Assembly (NCBI GenBank): GCA_014649355.1
Contig: BMSW01000005.1
Span: forward strand, 474,883 to 538,882
Reading direction: 5' to 3'
Source of the DNA: Streptomyces althioticus
GTDB lineage: Bacteria > Actinomycetota > Actinomycetes > Streptomycetales > Streptomycetaceae
DNA length: 64,000 nt
The position numbers and the translations under genes are program-made. Position 1 is the first letter of the stretch. The number at the start of each line of letters is the position of its first letter. The notes under the pieces were generated by a model that searched no databases, was not told the origin of the DNA, and saw nothing but the letters and a program-made list of their open reading frames with translations. This document shows, in pieces, positions 35,965 through 47,657 of this stretch.

Positions 35965-38900
35965 CTACGAGTTCCTGAGCAGCGTGCGCATGGTCCGCAT
36001 GGCCACCGACAGGTTGGCCAGGTCGAACGCGTCGGAGTTGTGGATCTCCTCCAGCGTGGTGCGGGCCCGGCCCAGCAGCGCCGCGTTCTTCTGCTCCCAC
36101 AGCGCGAACCGCTGCTCCGGCGTCGACGTGCCGTCGCCCTCCGCGAGCACGTCCGCGGTGACCGCCGCGTGCGCCGCGTACAGGTCCTCGCGGATGGCCG
36201 CGCGGGCCATGGACTGCCACCGGTCCGCGCGCGGCAGCTCGATGATCCGGTCCATCAGCTGGGTGATCCGCAGCCGGTCGGCGAGGTCGTAGTACACCTC
36301 GGCGACGTCCAGCGGCTCCCGGCCCATCCGGTCGGCCACCGACACGATGTCGAGCGTCGGGAAGGCGGAGGAGAACCCGGCGACCCGGGTGGCCAGCTCG
36401 TCCGGGACGCCGGCCCCGGTGAGCTCGTCGTGGATCTTCCCGTACCAGTCCTGGTCCTCGCCGCGCAGCAGCTTCGGCAGCTGCGACCAGACCAGCTCCA
36501 CCCGCTCGGCGAAGAAGGACACCGTCTCCTCGAGCTGCAGCGGCTGCGGCCGGTTGTTCAGCAGCCAGCGCGTGCCGCGCTCCACCAGACGGCGCGAGTG
36601 CAGCCGGATCCGGGTCTGGGTGGCGGCGTCGACCTTGGTGTCGAGCGCCTCCACGCCGTCCCACACCACCGAGGAGCGGAAGATCGCGCGGGCCGCGGTC
36701 TGCGCCCGGACGATCTCCTCCAGCGACGCCCCGGTCTCCTCGCGCATCCGGTGCAGATAGGTGGTGCCGCCGGTGTTGACCGTGTCGTTGACCAGCACGG
36801 TCGTGGTGATCTCACGGCGCAGCGGGTGGCTGTCGATGTGCTCCCCGAACTGCTCGCGCAGCGCGGTCGGGAAGTACGCGTGCAGCAGACCCTTCAGGTA
36901 CGGGTCGTCGGGCAGCGAGGTGTGCATCAGCTCGTCGGCGACGGTGATCTTCGTGTACGCCAGCAGCACCGCCGTCTCCGGCCCGGTCAGACCCTGCCCG
37001 GTGGCGAGCCGTTCGCGGATCTGCCGGTCGGTGGGCAGGAACTCCAGCGCCCGGTCCAGGTGGCCCTCGCGCACCAGGTGCTTCAGGAAGCGCTGCTGGG
37101 CGTGGATCATGTCCTTGGACTGGGCGAGCGCGTTGGCGATGGCGGTGTTCTGCGCGTAGTTGTTGCGCAGCACCAGGCGGCCGACCTCGTCGGTCATCTC
37201 GGCGAGCAGCTTGTTGCGCTGCTTCACCGTCATGTCGCCTTCCTTGACCAGGCCGTTCAGCAGGATCTTGATGTTCACCTCGTGGTCGGAGGTGTCCACG
37301 CCCGCGCTGTTGTCGATGGCGTCGGTGTTGATCCGGCCGCCGTGCAGCGCGAACTCGATCCGGCCGAGCTGGGTCATGCCCAGGTTGCCGCCCTCGCCGA
37401 CGACGGAGACCCGCAGGTCCTTGCCGTCGACGCGGATCGCGTCGTTGCTCTTGTCGCCGACGTCCGCGTCGGACTCGGTGGACGCCTTGACGTAGGTGCC
37501 GATGCCACCGTTCCACAGCAGGTCGACCGGCGCCCTGAGGATGGCCTTCATCAGGTCGGCCGGGGTCATCTTGGAGATCTTCTCCTCGATGCCCAGCGCC
37601 TCACGGATGTGGCTGTTGATCTGGATCGACTTCGCTGTGCGCGGGAAGACGCCGCCGCCGGCGGAGATCAGCTCCGTGTCGTAGTCGGCCCAGCTGGAAC
37701 GCGGCAGCTCGAACAGCCGGCGGCGCTCGGCGTACCCGGTGGCCGCGTCCGGGTTCGGGTCGATGAAGATGTGCCGGTGGTCGAAGGCCGCGACCAGGCG
37801 GATGTGCTCGCTGAGCAGCATGCCGTTGCCGAACACGTCGCCGGACATGTCGCCGATGCCGACGACCGTGAAGTCCTCGCTCTGGGTGTCCACGCCCAGC
37901 TCGCGGAAGTGCCGCTTGACGGACTCCCAGGCGCCGCGGGCGGTGATGCCCATGCCCTTGTGGTCGTAGCCGGCCGAGCCGCCGGAGGCGAAGGCGTCCC
38001 CGAGCCAGAAGTTGTAGCTCTCGGCGACCTCGTTGGCGATGTCGGAGAAGGTCGCGGTGCCCTTGTCGGCGGCGACGACCAGGTAGGTGTCGTCCTCGTC
38101 GTGCCGGACGACGTCCGCCGGCGGCACGACCTCGCCGCCCACCATGTTGTCGGTGATGTCGAGCAGCGCCGAGATGAAGGTCTTGTAGCTGGCGATGCCC
38201 TCGGCCATCCACGCGTCGCGGTCGACGGCCGGGTCGGGCAGCTGCTTGGCGACGAAGCCGCCCTTGGCGCCGACCGGCACGATGACGGTGTTCTTCACCA
38301 TCTGCGCCTTGACCAGGCCGAGGATCTCGGTGCGGAAGTCCTCACGCCGGTCGGACCAGCGCAGACCGCCGCGCGCGACCTTGCCGAAGCGCAGGTGCAC
38401 GCCCTCCACCCGCGGCGAGTACACCCAGATCTCGAACGCCGGGCGCGGTGCGGGCAGGTCCGGGATGGCCTGCGGGTCGAACTTCATGGAGACGTAGTCG
38501 TGCGGCTCGCCGCCGCTCGCCTCCTGGAAGAAGTTGGTGCGCAGCGTCGCCTTGATGACGGTGAGGAAGGAGCGCAGGATGCGGTCCTCGTCGAGGCTGG
38601 CGACCTGGTCGAGGGCGGCGTCGAGCTCCTCCAGCAGGGCGTCCACCAGCTCGTACCCGGCGCGCTGCCGGTCGGGCGACATCCGCGCCTCGAACAGGGA
38701 GACCAGCAGCCGGGTGGTGTGGACGTTGTGGCGGAGGGTGTCCTCCATGTAGTCCTGGCTGAAGGTGGAGCCGGCCTGGCGCAGGTACTTGGCGTACGCG
38801 CGCAGCACCATCGCCTGACGCCAGGTGAGCCCGGCGCTCAGCACGAGGGCGTTGAAGCCGTCGTTCTCCGCCTTGCCGGTCCAGGTCGCCGCGAAGGTGT

Positions 38901-40914
38901 CCTGGAAACGCTCGCGGGCGTCGTCGCCGAGGTGGTCCACCCCGCCGCCGGGCGCCTGCGGCATGCGCAGCCCGAAGTCGTAGATGTAGGCGACGCTGCG
39001 GTCGTCGCACCGCAGCTCGTACGGCCGTTCGTCGATGACCTCGACGCCGAGGCGCTGCAGCACGGGCAGCACCGCGGACAGGGAGACGGCCTCGCCGGTG
39101 CGGTAGATCTTGAAGCGGCGCTCGTCGGGCGCCGCGCCCACCGGCTCGTACAGGCTGAGCGCGAAGTCGCGCTGCTCGCCCAGCTCCTCCAGGCGCGCCA
39201 GGTCGGCCACGGCGCCGCGCGGGGTGTGGTCGGCCTTGTAGCCCTCGGGGAAGGCGCCCGCGTAGCGGCGCAGCAGCTCGGCGGCGCGCTCCTCGCCGAA
39301 CTCGGTGGTCAGGGCCTCGGAGAAGCCGTCGGACCAGGAGCGGGCGGCCTCGGCCAGCCGGGACTCGATGCGCTCCTTGTCGCTGTCGGACAGGGGGCGC
39401 AGCTCGGTGCCCTGCGGGACGCGGACGACGAAGTGCAGCCGGGACAGGACCGACTCGGTGTTCCACGCGGTGAAGTCGACGCTGACGCCGCCGAGCTCCT
39501 CCTTGAGGATGTCGATGATCCGCAGCCGCACGGCGGTGGTGTAGCGGTCGCGCGGCAGGTAGACGAGGGCGGAGTAGTAGCGCCCGTACTCGTCCTGGCG
39601 CAGGTACAGCCGCAGCCGGCGGCGCTCCTGGAGGTAGAGCACCGAGGTGGCGATGGACTGCAGTTCCTCGACCGGGGTCTGGAACAGCTCGTCGCGCGGG
39701 TAGGTCTCCAGGATCTGGAGCAGGTCGCGCCCGTCGTGGCTGTGCGGGGAGAAGCCGGCCCGCTCCAGGACGTCCTCGACCTTGCGGCGGATCACGGGCA
39801 CCCGGCGCACGGACTCGGTGTAGGCGGCGGAGGAGAACAGTCCGAGGAAGCGGCGCTCGCCGACGACGTTGCCGTCGGCGTCGAACTTCTTCACGCCGAT
39901 GTAGTCCAGGTACGACGGCCGGTGCACGGTGGCGCGGCTGTTGGCCTTGGTCAGGATCAGGAGCTTGTGCTCGCGGGCCTTGGCGCGGGCGTCGGCGGGC
40001 AGCCGCTCGAAGGACGGGCTGACCGGGTGGTCCTCTTCGGCCGCGTGGTGCGGGTCGGAGCGCAGGATGCCGAGGCCGGTGCCGGGCACGGCGGCCAGCG
40101 AGTCGTCGGAGCGCAGCTCGTACTCGCGGTAGCCGAGGAAGGTGAAATGGTCGTCGGCGAGCCAGTGGAGCAGCTCGCGGGCCTCCTCGACCTGCAGCGG
40201 GGGCAGGTCGGAGGGGACGGGCTCGTCGGGCAGCGCGTCGGCCAGCGAGGTGGCGGCCTGGCGCATCTTGCCCCAGTCCTCGACGGCCTCGCGGACGTCG
40301 GAGAGGATGCGCAGCAGATCGGCGGTGATCTGCTTGAGGTCGCCGCGGTCGGTCTCGCGGTCGATCTCCACGTGGATCCAGGACTCGACGTGCGCGTCGT
40401 GCGGCAGGTCGCGGGCGTCCTGCGGGAGGTCGCCGGCCACCCCGTCGGAGAGGACCTCGATCAGCTTGCCGGTGACATCCCGGCGGACCACGAACTGCGG
40501 GTGGATCACGACGTGGATGCCGCGGCCCTGGCGGGTCAGCTCGTTGGTGACGGAGTCGACGAGGAAGGGCATGTCGTCGGTGACGACCTCGACGACGGAG
40601 TGGCTGCAGGTCCAGCCGTTCTCCTCGACGGTCGGTGTGTGCACCCGGACGTTCGCCGTGCCCTGCGGCCGGTTCTCGGCGAGCCGGCGGTGCGAGACGG
40701 CGGCCCCGAAGATGTCGACCGGGTCGCGGTCGGTGAGGTCTTCCGGGGCGGTGTGCAGGTAGTAGCGCTGGAGGAACGCGAGGACGGCATCCCGGTCGGG
40801 TGTGTCCCCCTCCGCGGTCCCAGTCGGCAGTTTCCCCCCGGCCGGGCTGTTCTCAGCTACCCGGGCGGCCCGATCGAGCAGCTCGGCCTTGGCTTCGTCC
40901 AGCTTGGTCTGCAT
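35965..40914 (-). CDS. gdhB: NAD-specific glutamate dehydrogenase, large (180-kDa) type
   Basis: 1649 residues from ATG 40914 (MQTKLDEAKAELLDRAARVA), the normal size of the large bacterial NAD-GDH first described in Streptomyces clavuligerus. It oxidises glutamate to 2-oxoglutarate and ammonia with NAD. The catalytic core is in the C-terminal half: VPVGAKGGFVAKQLPDPAVD (substrate lysine), GIGDMSGDVFGNGMLLSEHI (NAD-binding fold), GEGGNLGMTQLGRIEF, and NTDAIDNSAGVDTSDHEVNI. The long N-terminal part contains the ACT-like regulatory regions of the family. The upstream in-frame ATG (41208) would add 98 residues of no family resemblance. The gene stands alone with its own terminator. The gene symbol is by analogy with S. 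coelicolor. Confidence 0.95.
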   Translation of the reverse strand: MQTKLDEAKAELLDRAARVAENSPAGGKLPTGTAEGDTPDRDAVLAFLQRYYLHTAPEDLTDRDPVDIFGAAVSHRRLAENRPQGTANVRVHTPTVEENGWTCSHSVVEVVTDDMPFLVDSVTNELTRQGRGIHVVIHPQFVVRRDVTGKLIEVLSDGVAGDLPQDARDLPHDAHVESWIHVEIDRETDRGDLKQITADLLRILSDVREAVEDWGKMRQAATSLADALPDEPVPSDLPPLQVEEARELLHWLADDHFTFLGYREYELRSDDSLAAVPGTGLGILRSDPHHAAEEDHPVSPSFERLPADARAKAREHKLLILTKANSRATVHRPSYLDYIGVKKFDADGNVVGERRFLGLFSSAAYTESVRRVPVIRRKVEDVLERAGFSPHSHDGRDLLQILETYPRDELFQTPVEELQSIATSVLYLQERRRLRLYLRQDEYGRYYSALVYLPRDRYTTAVRLRIIDILKEELGGVSVDFTAWNTESVLSRLHFVVRVPQGTELRPLSDSDKERIESRLAEAARSWSDGFSEALTTEFGEERAAELLRRYAGAFPEGYKADHTPRGAVADLARLEELGEQRDFALSLYEPVGAAPDERRFKIYRTGEAVSLSAVLPVLQRLGVEVIDERPYELRCDDRSVAYIYDFGLRMPQAPGGGVDHLGDDARERFQDTFAATWTGKAENDGFNALVLSAGLTWRQAMVLRAYAKYLRQAGSTFSQDYMEDTLRHNVHTTRLLVSLFEARMSPDRQRAGYELVDALLEELDAALDQVASLDEDRILRSFLTVIKATLRTNFFQEASGGEPHDYVSMKFDPQAIPDLPAPRPAFEIWVYSPRVEGVHLRFGKVARGGLRWSDRREDFRTEILGLVKAQMVKNTVIVPVGAKGGFVAKQLPDPAVDRDAWMAEGIASYKTFISALLDITDNMVGGEVVPPADVVRHDEDDTYLVVAADKGTATFSDIANEVAESYNFWLGDAFASGGSAGYDHKGMGITARGAWESVKRHFRELGVDTQSEDFTVVGIGDMSGDVFGNGMLLSEHIRLVAAFDHRHIFIDPNPDAATGYAERRRLFELPRSSWADYDTELISAGGGVFPRTAKSIQINSHIREALGIEEKISKMTPADLMKAILRAPVDLLWNGGIGTYVKASTESDADVGDKSNDAIRVDGKDLRVSVVGEGGNLGMTQLGRIEFALHGGRINTDAIDNSAGVDTSDHEVNIKILLNGLVKEGDMTVKQRNKLLAEMTDEVGRLVLRNNYAQNTAIANALAQSKDMIHAQQRFLKHLVREGHLDRALEFLPTDRQIRERLATGQGLTGPETAVLLAYTKITVADELMHTSLPDDPYLKGLLHAYFPTALREQFGEHIDSHPLRREITTTVLVNDTVNTGGTTYLHRMREETGASLEEIVRAQTAARAIFRSSVVWDGVEALDTKVDAATQTRIRLHSRRLVERGTRWLLNNRPQPLQLEETVSFFAERVELVWSQLPKLLRGEDQDWYGKIHDELTGAGVPDELATRVAGFSSAFPTLDIVSVADRMGREPLDVAEVYYDLADRLRITQLMDRIIELPRADRWQSMARAAIREDLYAAHAAVTADVLAEGDGTSTPEQRFALWEQKNAALLGRARTTLEEIHNSDAFDLANLSVAMRTMRTLLRNS

Positions 40915-41341
40915 GGTCCTCTGGCTCCTGTCGCGCGCCGTTGCGTGACGTAGAAGGAAGTACGGTCTCCGACCCTGAGGTGCGGCGGTACGACACGGGG
41001 TGTCCGGTCTGTGCCGACGGTATGCCGCAAGGTGAGAGGAGCGGGGGCTTCTCGGCGGAATTGAGTGCGTCCGACGGGTGTGACGTGGCTCTCCGTGACG
41101 TCGGCCCCCCTGGGGTGCGCCGCGTCCCGTGCCGCCCGCGAGGATCAGCGGTCGCCACCCGGTCACGGATGTCCTCCGTGGTCGCCGGGCGCACAGCGGG
41201 GACGCCACGGTCCCCGCGAGCTATCGCGCTGATCACGCTGCCTAGGCTATCGCTCTCCGGAGGGGCCCCGTCATGAGCCGTATGTGTACAAAACCGGGGG
41301 GCGAACTTTGACGTTTCGCACAGTGCGCCGGGCTCCTCGGA
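40915..41341. other. Intergenic region upstream of NAD-glutamate dehydrogenase
   Basis: About 430 bases that should hold the minus-strand gdh promoter and the 3' end of the HAD hydrolase transcript. No gene with ribosome binding site, no clear hairpin and no repeat was found. A short AT-richer patch lies at 41280-41325. Confidence 0.5.
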
Positions 41342-42016
41342 TCAGGCGGAGACCGCCAGGCGCTCCGCCTGCGCCACGGCCTCGCTCAGGCTGTCGACCA
41401 CCGGAACCCCGACCGCCTCCAGGCCGGCCCGGCCGTGCGAGCCGCCGGTCCACAGCACGGCGTGCGCGCCCACGTGGAGCGCGGCCAGCGCGTCGTCGGC
41501 CGCGTCGCCGATGACCACCGTGCGCCGAGGGTCCACCGTGCCGCGCAGGGCGTCCAGGTGGCGCACCATGTGCTCCGCCTTGCTGCCGCCGGAGGGGCCG
41601 GTGCGGCCGTCGACGCGTATGAAGTGGGAGGAGATCCCGAAGTCCTCCACCAGCGGGACGAGCTCCTCGTGCCCGTACATGCTGAGGATCGACTGGCTGC
41701 GGCCCGCCGCGACCCACCCCGTGAGCAGGTCCTCCACGCCGTCGGCGAGACCGCAGCGCACGCGGTGCTCGGTGTAGTGGCGGTGGAAGACGGCGTCCAT
41801 GACCTCCCACTCGGCCTGGCTGGGCAGCCGGCCCATCAGCCGCTCGTAGAAGCGCGGCACCGGCACGCAGTACAGCTCCCGGTACCGCTCCAGCGTGATG
41901 GGCGCGAGGCCCAGCTCGGCGAAGGCCGCGTTCGTCGCCCCGATGACCGCGTCGACGTCGTGGAAGAGCGTGCCGTTCCAGTCCCAGACGATGTGCGCGT
42001 CCGTGTGCGTCCCCAT
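41342..42016 (-). CDS. HAD-superfamily hydrolase, phosphoglycolate-phosphatase-like
   Basis: 224 residues. HAD motif I is HIVWDWNGTLFHD, with the nucleophile Asp12. The usual second Asp of DxD is Asn14, as in some related HAD proteins. Motif II is in SQSILSMYG. A lysine lies in GPSGGSKAEHM, and motif IV is VVIGDAADDALAALH. The helical cap is between residues 20 and 90 (VDAVIGATNAAFAELGLAPI onward). The substrate is not known. It follows the DUF6912-like gene by 21 bases on the same strand, so the two are probably co-transcribed. Confidence 0.88.
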   Translation of the reverse strand: MGTHTDAHIVWDWNGTLFHDVDAVIGATNAAFAELGLAPITLERYRELYCVPVPRFYERLMGRLPSQAEWEVMDAVFHRHYTEHRVRCGLADGVEDLLTGWVAAGRSQSILSMYGHEELVPLVEDFGISSHFIRVDGRTGPSGGSKAEHMVRHLDALRGTVDPRRTVVIGDAADDALAALHVGAHAVLWTGGSHGRAGLEAVGVPVVDSLSEAVAQAERLAVSA

Positions 42017-42037
42017 GCGGAAAACCTACCCGGGCCG

Positions 42038-42544
42038 TCAGCCGACGAGCTGCGGGACCTCCTGCGTCGCGAACCACAGCAGCTCGTGGTCCTCCGCGCC
42101 GTCCACGACGAACCGCGCGTCGTCGTCGCCCTTGTCCGCCGCGTCCAGCGCCTGCGCGGCGGCCGCGACGTCCTCCTCGGCGTCCTCCGCGTCCACGTGC
42201 ACGGCGGCCGCCTTCGCCAGCCGTACGGGCCCGGCGAGGCGCACCTCGCCCGGCGCCTCCGGGTCCGGGCCCTTGCCAGGTCCGGCGGAGGCGGCGCCGT
42301 CGGCCACGTCCACGGCGACCACGACCCGGCGGCGGGGCGCGGCGGGGTCGGCGGCGAGGAGACGCAGGGAGGCCAGCGCGGCGCGGCCCAGCGCGGCGTA
42401 CTCCAGCTCCTCGACGTCGTCGGATACGTACCACTCGCGCAGCGCGGGCGTCACGGCGTACGCGGTGAGCGGCCCGTCGCCCAGCTGCCCCGTCCTGTGC
42501 GCCTCGGCGAGCCCGGGCAGGGTGAGGGGGACGTAGACGCGCAT
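42038..42544 (-). CDS. Conserved hypothetical actinobacterial protein (DUF6912-like)
   Basis: 168 residues starting MRVYVPLTLPGLAEAHRTGQ, an opening I associate with the DUF6912 family of actinobacteria. YAVTPALREWYVSDDVEELE and AALGRAALASLRLLAAD are followed by an acidic, Ala-rich second half. No enzyme motif, signal peptide or membrane helix is seen. It precedes the HAD hydrolase gene. Function unknown. Confidence 0.8.
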   Translation of the reverse strand: MRVYVPLTLPGLAEAHRTGQLGDGPLTAYAVTPALREWYVSDDVEELEYAALGRAALASLRLLAADPAAPRRRVVVAVDVADGAASAGPGKGPDPEAPGEVRLAGPVRLAKAAAVHVDAEDAEEDVAAAAQALDAADKGDDDARFVVDGAEDHELLWFATQEVPQLVG

Positions 42545-42856
42545 GGTCGGCCGCTTTCGTCAGCTCGGGTCACTTCTTCGGCAAGGTCTCAGAATACGTC
42601 GAGCCCGTCCCCCTTCGAGCCCTCGCGACCCCCTCCGGGGCCGTCACCCTGAGTCCGGGGATTCACCCGCCCGACCCGCTTGAACAGAGGCTCGTCACGA
42701 CGACGACCACCCGGATAAGTGAACTTCCCACCCCGTCCCACGCGCCCCTGCCCTTCCTTGCCCCGCCCCCGCACGGCCCCGTACAAGATCCACGTCACGA
42801 AGTTACTGCCCGGTACCCGGCTCCCCCGCCGGCCCGGCCTTCAGAACGGGGCCCTC
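42545..42856. other. C-rich intergenic region between divergent genes
   Basis: About 310 bases between the DUF6912-like gene (minus) and the Rv3235-family gene (plus). It should contain two divergent promoters. The plus strand is markedly C-rich around 42725-42790. No gene, hairpin or repeat was identified. Confidence 0.45.
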
Positions 42857-43825
42857 GTGCACAAGGTCATGAGCAGAACACCCCGCCGCTCCCCCGCGGC
42901 GATCCCCCCACGCGTCCCCACGGCGGGCACCCCCGTGTCCCCCTCCCCGGGCGCGGGCCGCCCCCGAGGAACCTCCCCCCGCCGCACGCGCCCCACGGAC
43001 AACCGCCCGACGGGCCGGGCCCAGGTGCGCGCCGGCCGCACCGGCTCGGGCCCGGCGGCGCCGGCCGCCGCGCCGCCCGAGCACCTCGGCGGGGCGCCCG
43101 CGGACGCGGCACCCCGCCCGGCCCCGGATCCGGGAACTCCTACGGTGGCGCCGTCTGCGCGCACCCCGTCCGACGCCGGACGAAAGCCGGCCGGCACGAC
43201 GTGGGACAGCCGGGGCGGCTCCACGGGCACGCCGCCCGTGCGCGTGAACGGGGCGCCCGCTGGCACGGCCGTGGGCGCACCCGGCCGGAGGACCGATGGC
43301 ACGGCGGCCGGCAGCGGCACCCGAGTGCCGTCAGGCACACGGCACCGGAGGCCGGGCGGCTCGCCCGCGAACCCGGGCGCGGCGCCCGTCGGCGCGCCCG
43401 CCGACCACGGCCGGCATGCGGGCGGCACACCGCCCGAGGTCCCGCGCAGGGCGGAGGGCGGCGCCGTGTCCGCGCGACCGGGCGGGGTGCTCCGGGGCGT
43501 ACCCCAGCCCCGTCCCACCGACCGGTTCGCCGAACTGCTCGTCGCCGTGCTCAGCGGCCAGCGCCCCGTCCACGCCATGCTGCGGCACAGTGCCGGGCAG
43601 GCCTACGACGAGCTGATCCGGCTCGCCGAGCGCGGGCCCCTGCGGACGCGTGGGGCGCGGCCCGTCGTGCGGGACATCGGATGGTTCGTGCCGCGGGAGG
43701 GCGCCATCGAGGCGTTCGCGCGGATCGGCGCCGGGGACAGGCTCCGCGCCATGGCGTTCCGGCTGGAGCGCGGCCGGGACCTCCGCTGGCGCTGCACCGC
43801 CGTTGAGCTGGGCGGCCCCCGCTGA
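42857..43825 (+). CDS. Rv3235-family protein with long disordered N-terminus
   Basis: 322 residues from GTG 42857; ATG 42869 is an equally possible start (neither has a strong ribosome binding site). Residues 1-220 are low complexity, made of Pro, Gly, Ala, Thr and Arg. Only the last 105 residues look folded: TDRFAELLVAVLSGQRPVHA, LLR-type helices, YDELIRLAERG, DIGWFVPREGAIEAFARIG and AMAFRLERGRDLRWRCTAVE, which match the Rv3235 family of actinobacteria. Rv3235 also lies close to secA1 in Mycobacterium tuberculosis. Here the gene converges on secA, sharing a bidirectional hairpin. Function unknown. Confidence 0.8.
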   Translation: MHKVMSRTPRRSPAAIPPRVPTAGTPVSPSPGAGRPRGTSPRRTRPTDNRPTGRAQVRAGRTGSGPAAPAAAPPEHLGGAPADAAPRPAPDPGTPTVAPSARTPSDAGRKPAGTTWDSRGGSTGTPPVRVNGAPAGTAVGAPGRRTDGTAAGSGTRVPSGTRHRRPGGSPANPGAAPVGAPADHGRHAGGTPPEVPRRAEGGAVSARPGGVLRGVPQPRPTDRFAELLVAVLSGQRPVHAMLRHSAGQAYDELIRLAERGPLRTRGARPVVRDIGWFVPREGAIEAFARIGAGDRLRAMAFRLERGRDLRWRCTAVELGGPR

Positions 43826-43838
43826 CGACCACATACGA

Positions 43839-43878
43839 CGGCCGGGGCCGGACACCCTCAGGTGCCCGGCCCCGGCCG
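43839..43878. terminator. Bidirectional terminator between Rv3235-family gene and secA
   Basis: 18-bp stem with one mismatch, CGGCCGGGGCCGGACACC at 43839-43856 and its complement at 43861-43878, four-base loop, centred between the convergent stops at 43825 and 43911. Confidence 0.85.
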
Positions 43879-43910
43879 ACCGTGCCGTGTGCGCCGTCGG
43901 TGCGGCGACG

Positions 43911-46751
<2,841 letters not shown>

Positions 46752-47029
46752 GGGGGTTGGTCTCCTTGCCGGTCGGGCCTGGGACGGTCGGTTTCCGTTT
46801 CACTGACTGAGCAACGGCCATCGTATGCGAGGACCCCGTCACGCCGGGAGGCCTGCCGGGGCGGTGACCGTCCGCCGCAGCCGAACCGTGGCACGGCTGC
46901 TACACGGACAACGTCCCGGGCGCCCGGATGGTGCCGCACGCCTACGGCGAATCGCACGCAGGGTGATCATCGGTTCACCGCCACTCAAAGGGATGGCGCC
47001 CGCCGCCGCGACGTGCGCAGAATCGCCCG

Positions 47030-47599
47030 ATGGAACCCGTCACGCTCACCACCGACCGTCTGCTGCTGCGCGCCGTCGGCCCGGAGGACACCGACACCGT
47101 GTACCGGATCTGCCAGGACCCGGACATCCAGCGGTGGACCACGATCCCTTCGCCGTACCTTCCCGAGCACGCGCGCGGTTTCACGGAGCAGCTCGTTCCG
47201 GACGGCTGGGCGAACGGCACGATGTTCACCTTCGGTGTCTTCCTGCCCGCCGGGGAGCTGACGGGCATGCTCGGCGTCACGATGCGGTCGTTCGCGACGG
47301 GCGAGGTCGGCTTCTGGAGCGCCAAGGAGCACCGCGGCAACGGCTACATCACCGAGGCCACCGTGGCCGCGTGCCGCTGGGCCTTCACACGGATGTCCGT
47401 CGACCGCATGGAGTGGCGCGCCGAGGTCGGCAACACGGCCTCCCGCGCGGTCGCCGAACGGGCCGGCTTCAGGATCGAGGGCGTGCTGCGCTCCTCGCTC
47501 GTCAACAAGGGGGTGCTGCGGGACGGCTGGGTGGGCTCCCTGCTCCCCTCCGACCTGGGCCTTCCGTCCACCACTCCGTACGTGCCCGCCCGCGGCTGA
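47030..47599 (+). CDS. GNAT-family N-acetyltransferase, RimJ/RimL-like
   Basis: 189 residues. TDRLLLRAVGPEDTDTVYRI is the typical RimJ/RimL opening. The acetyl-CoA loop is in EHRGNGYITEATVAACRWAF, and NTASRAVAERAGFRIEGVLR is the conserved C-terminal helix. Members acetylate N-termini of ribosomal proteins or small molecules; the target here is unknown. It is divergent from secA, with a 278-base spacer. The next gene follows 58 bases later on the same strand. Confidence 0.9.
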   Translation: MEPVTLTTDRLLLRAVGPEDTDTVYRICQDPDIQRWTTIPSPYLPEHARGFTEQLVPDGWANGTMFTFGVFLPAGELTGMLGVTMRSFATGEVGFWSAKEHRGNGYITEATVAACRWAFTRMSVDRMEWRAEVGNTASRAVAERAGFRIEGVLRSSLVNKGVLRDGWVGSLLPSDLGLPSTTPYVPARG

Positions 47600-47657
47600 C
47601 GTCCGTTCCGTGCGGGCGCCCCGCGGTTGTCAGTGGGGCCCTCTAGGGTGCGGACCT

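Noticed and set aside
36040..40953. 1637-codon plus-strand frame opposite glutamate dehydrogenase
   Set aside because: Shadow of the high-GC gdh gene on the other strand; composition is Val/Leu/Gly/Asp-rich without domains.
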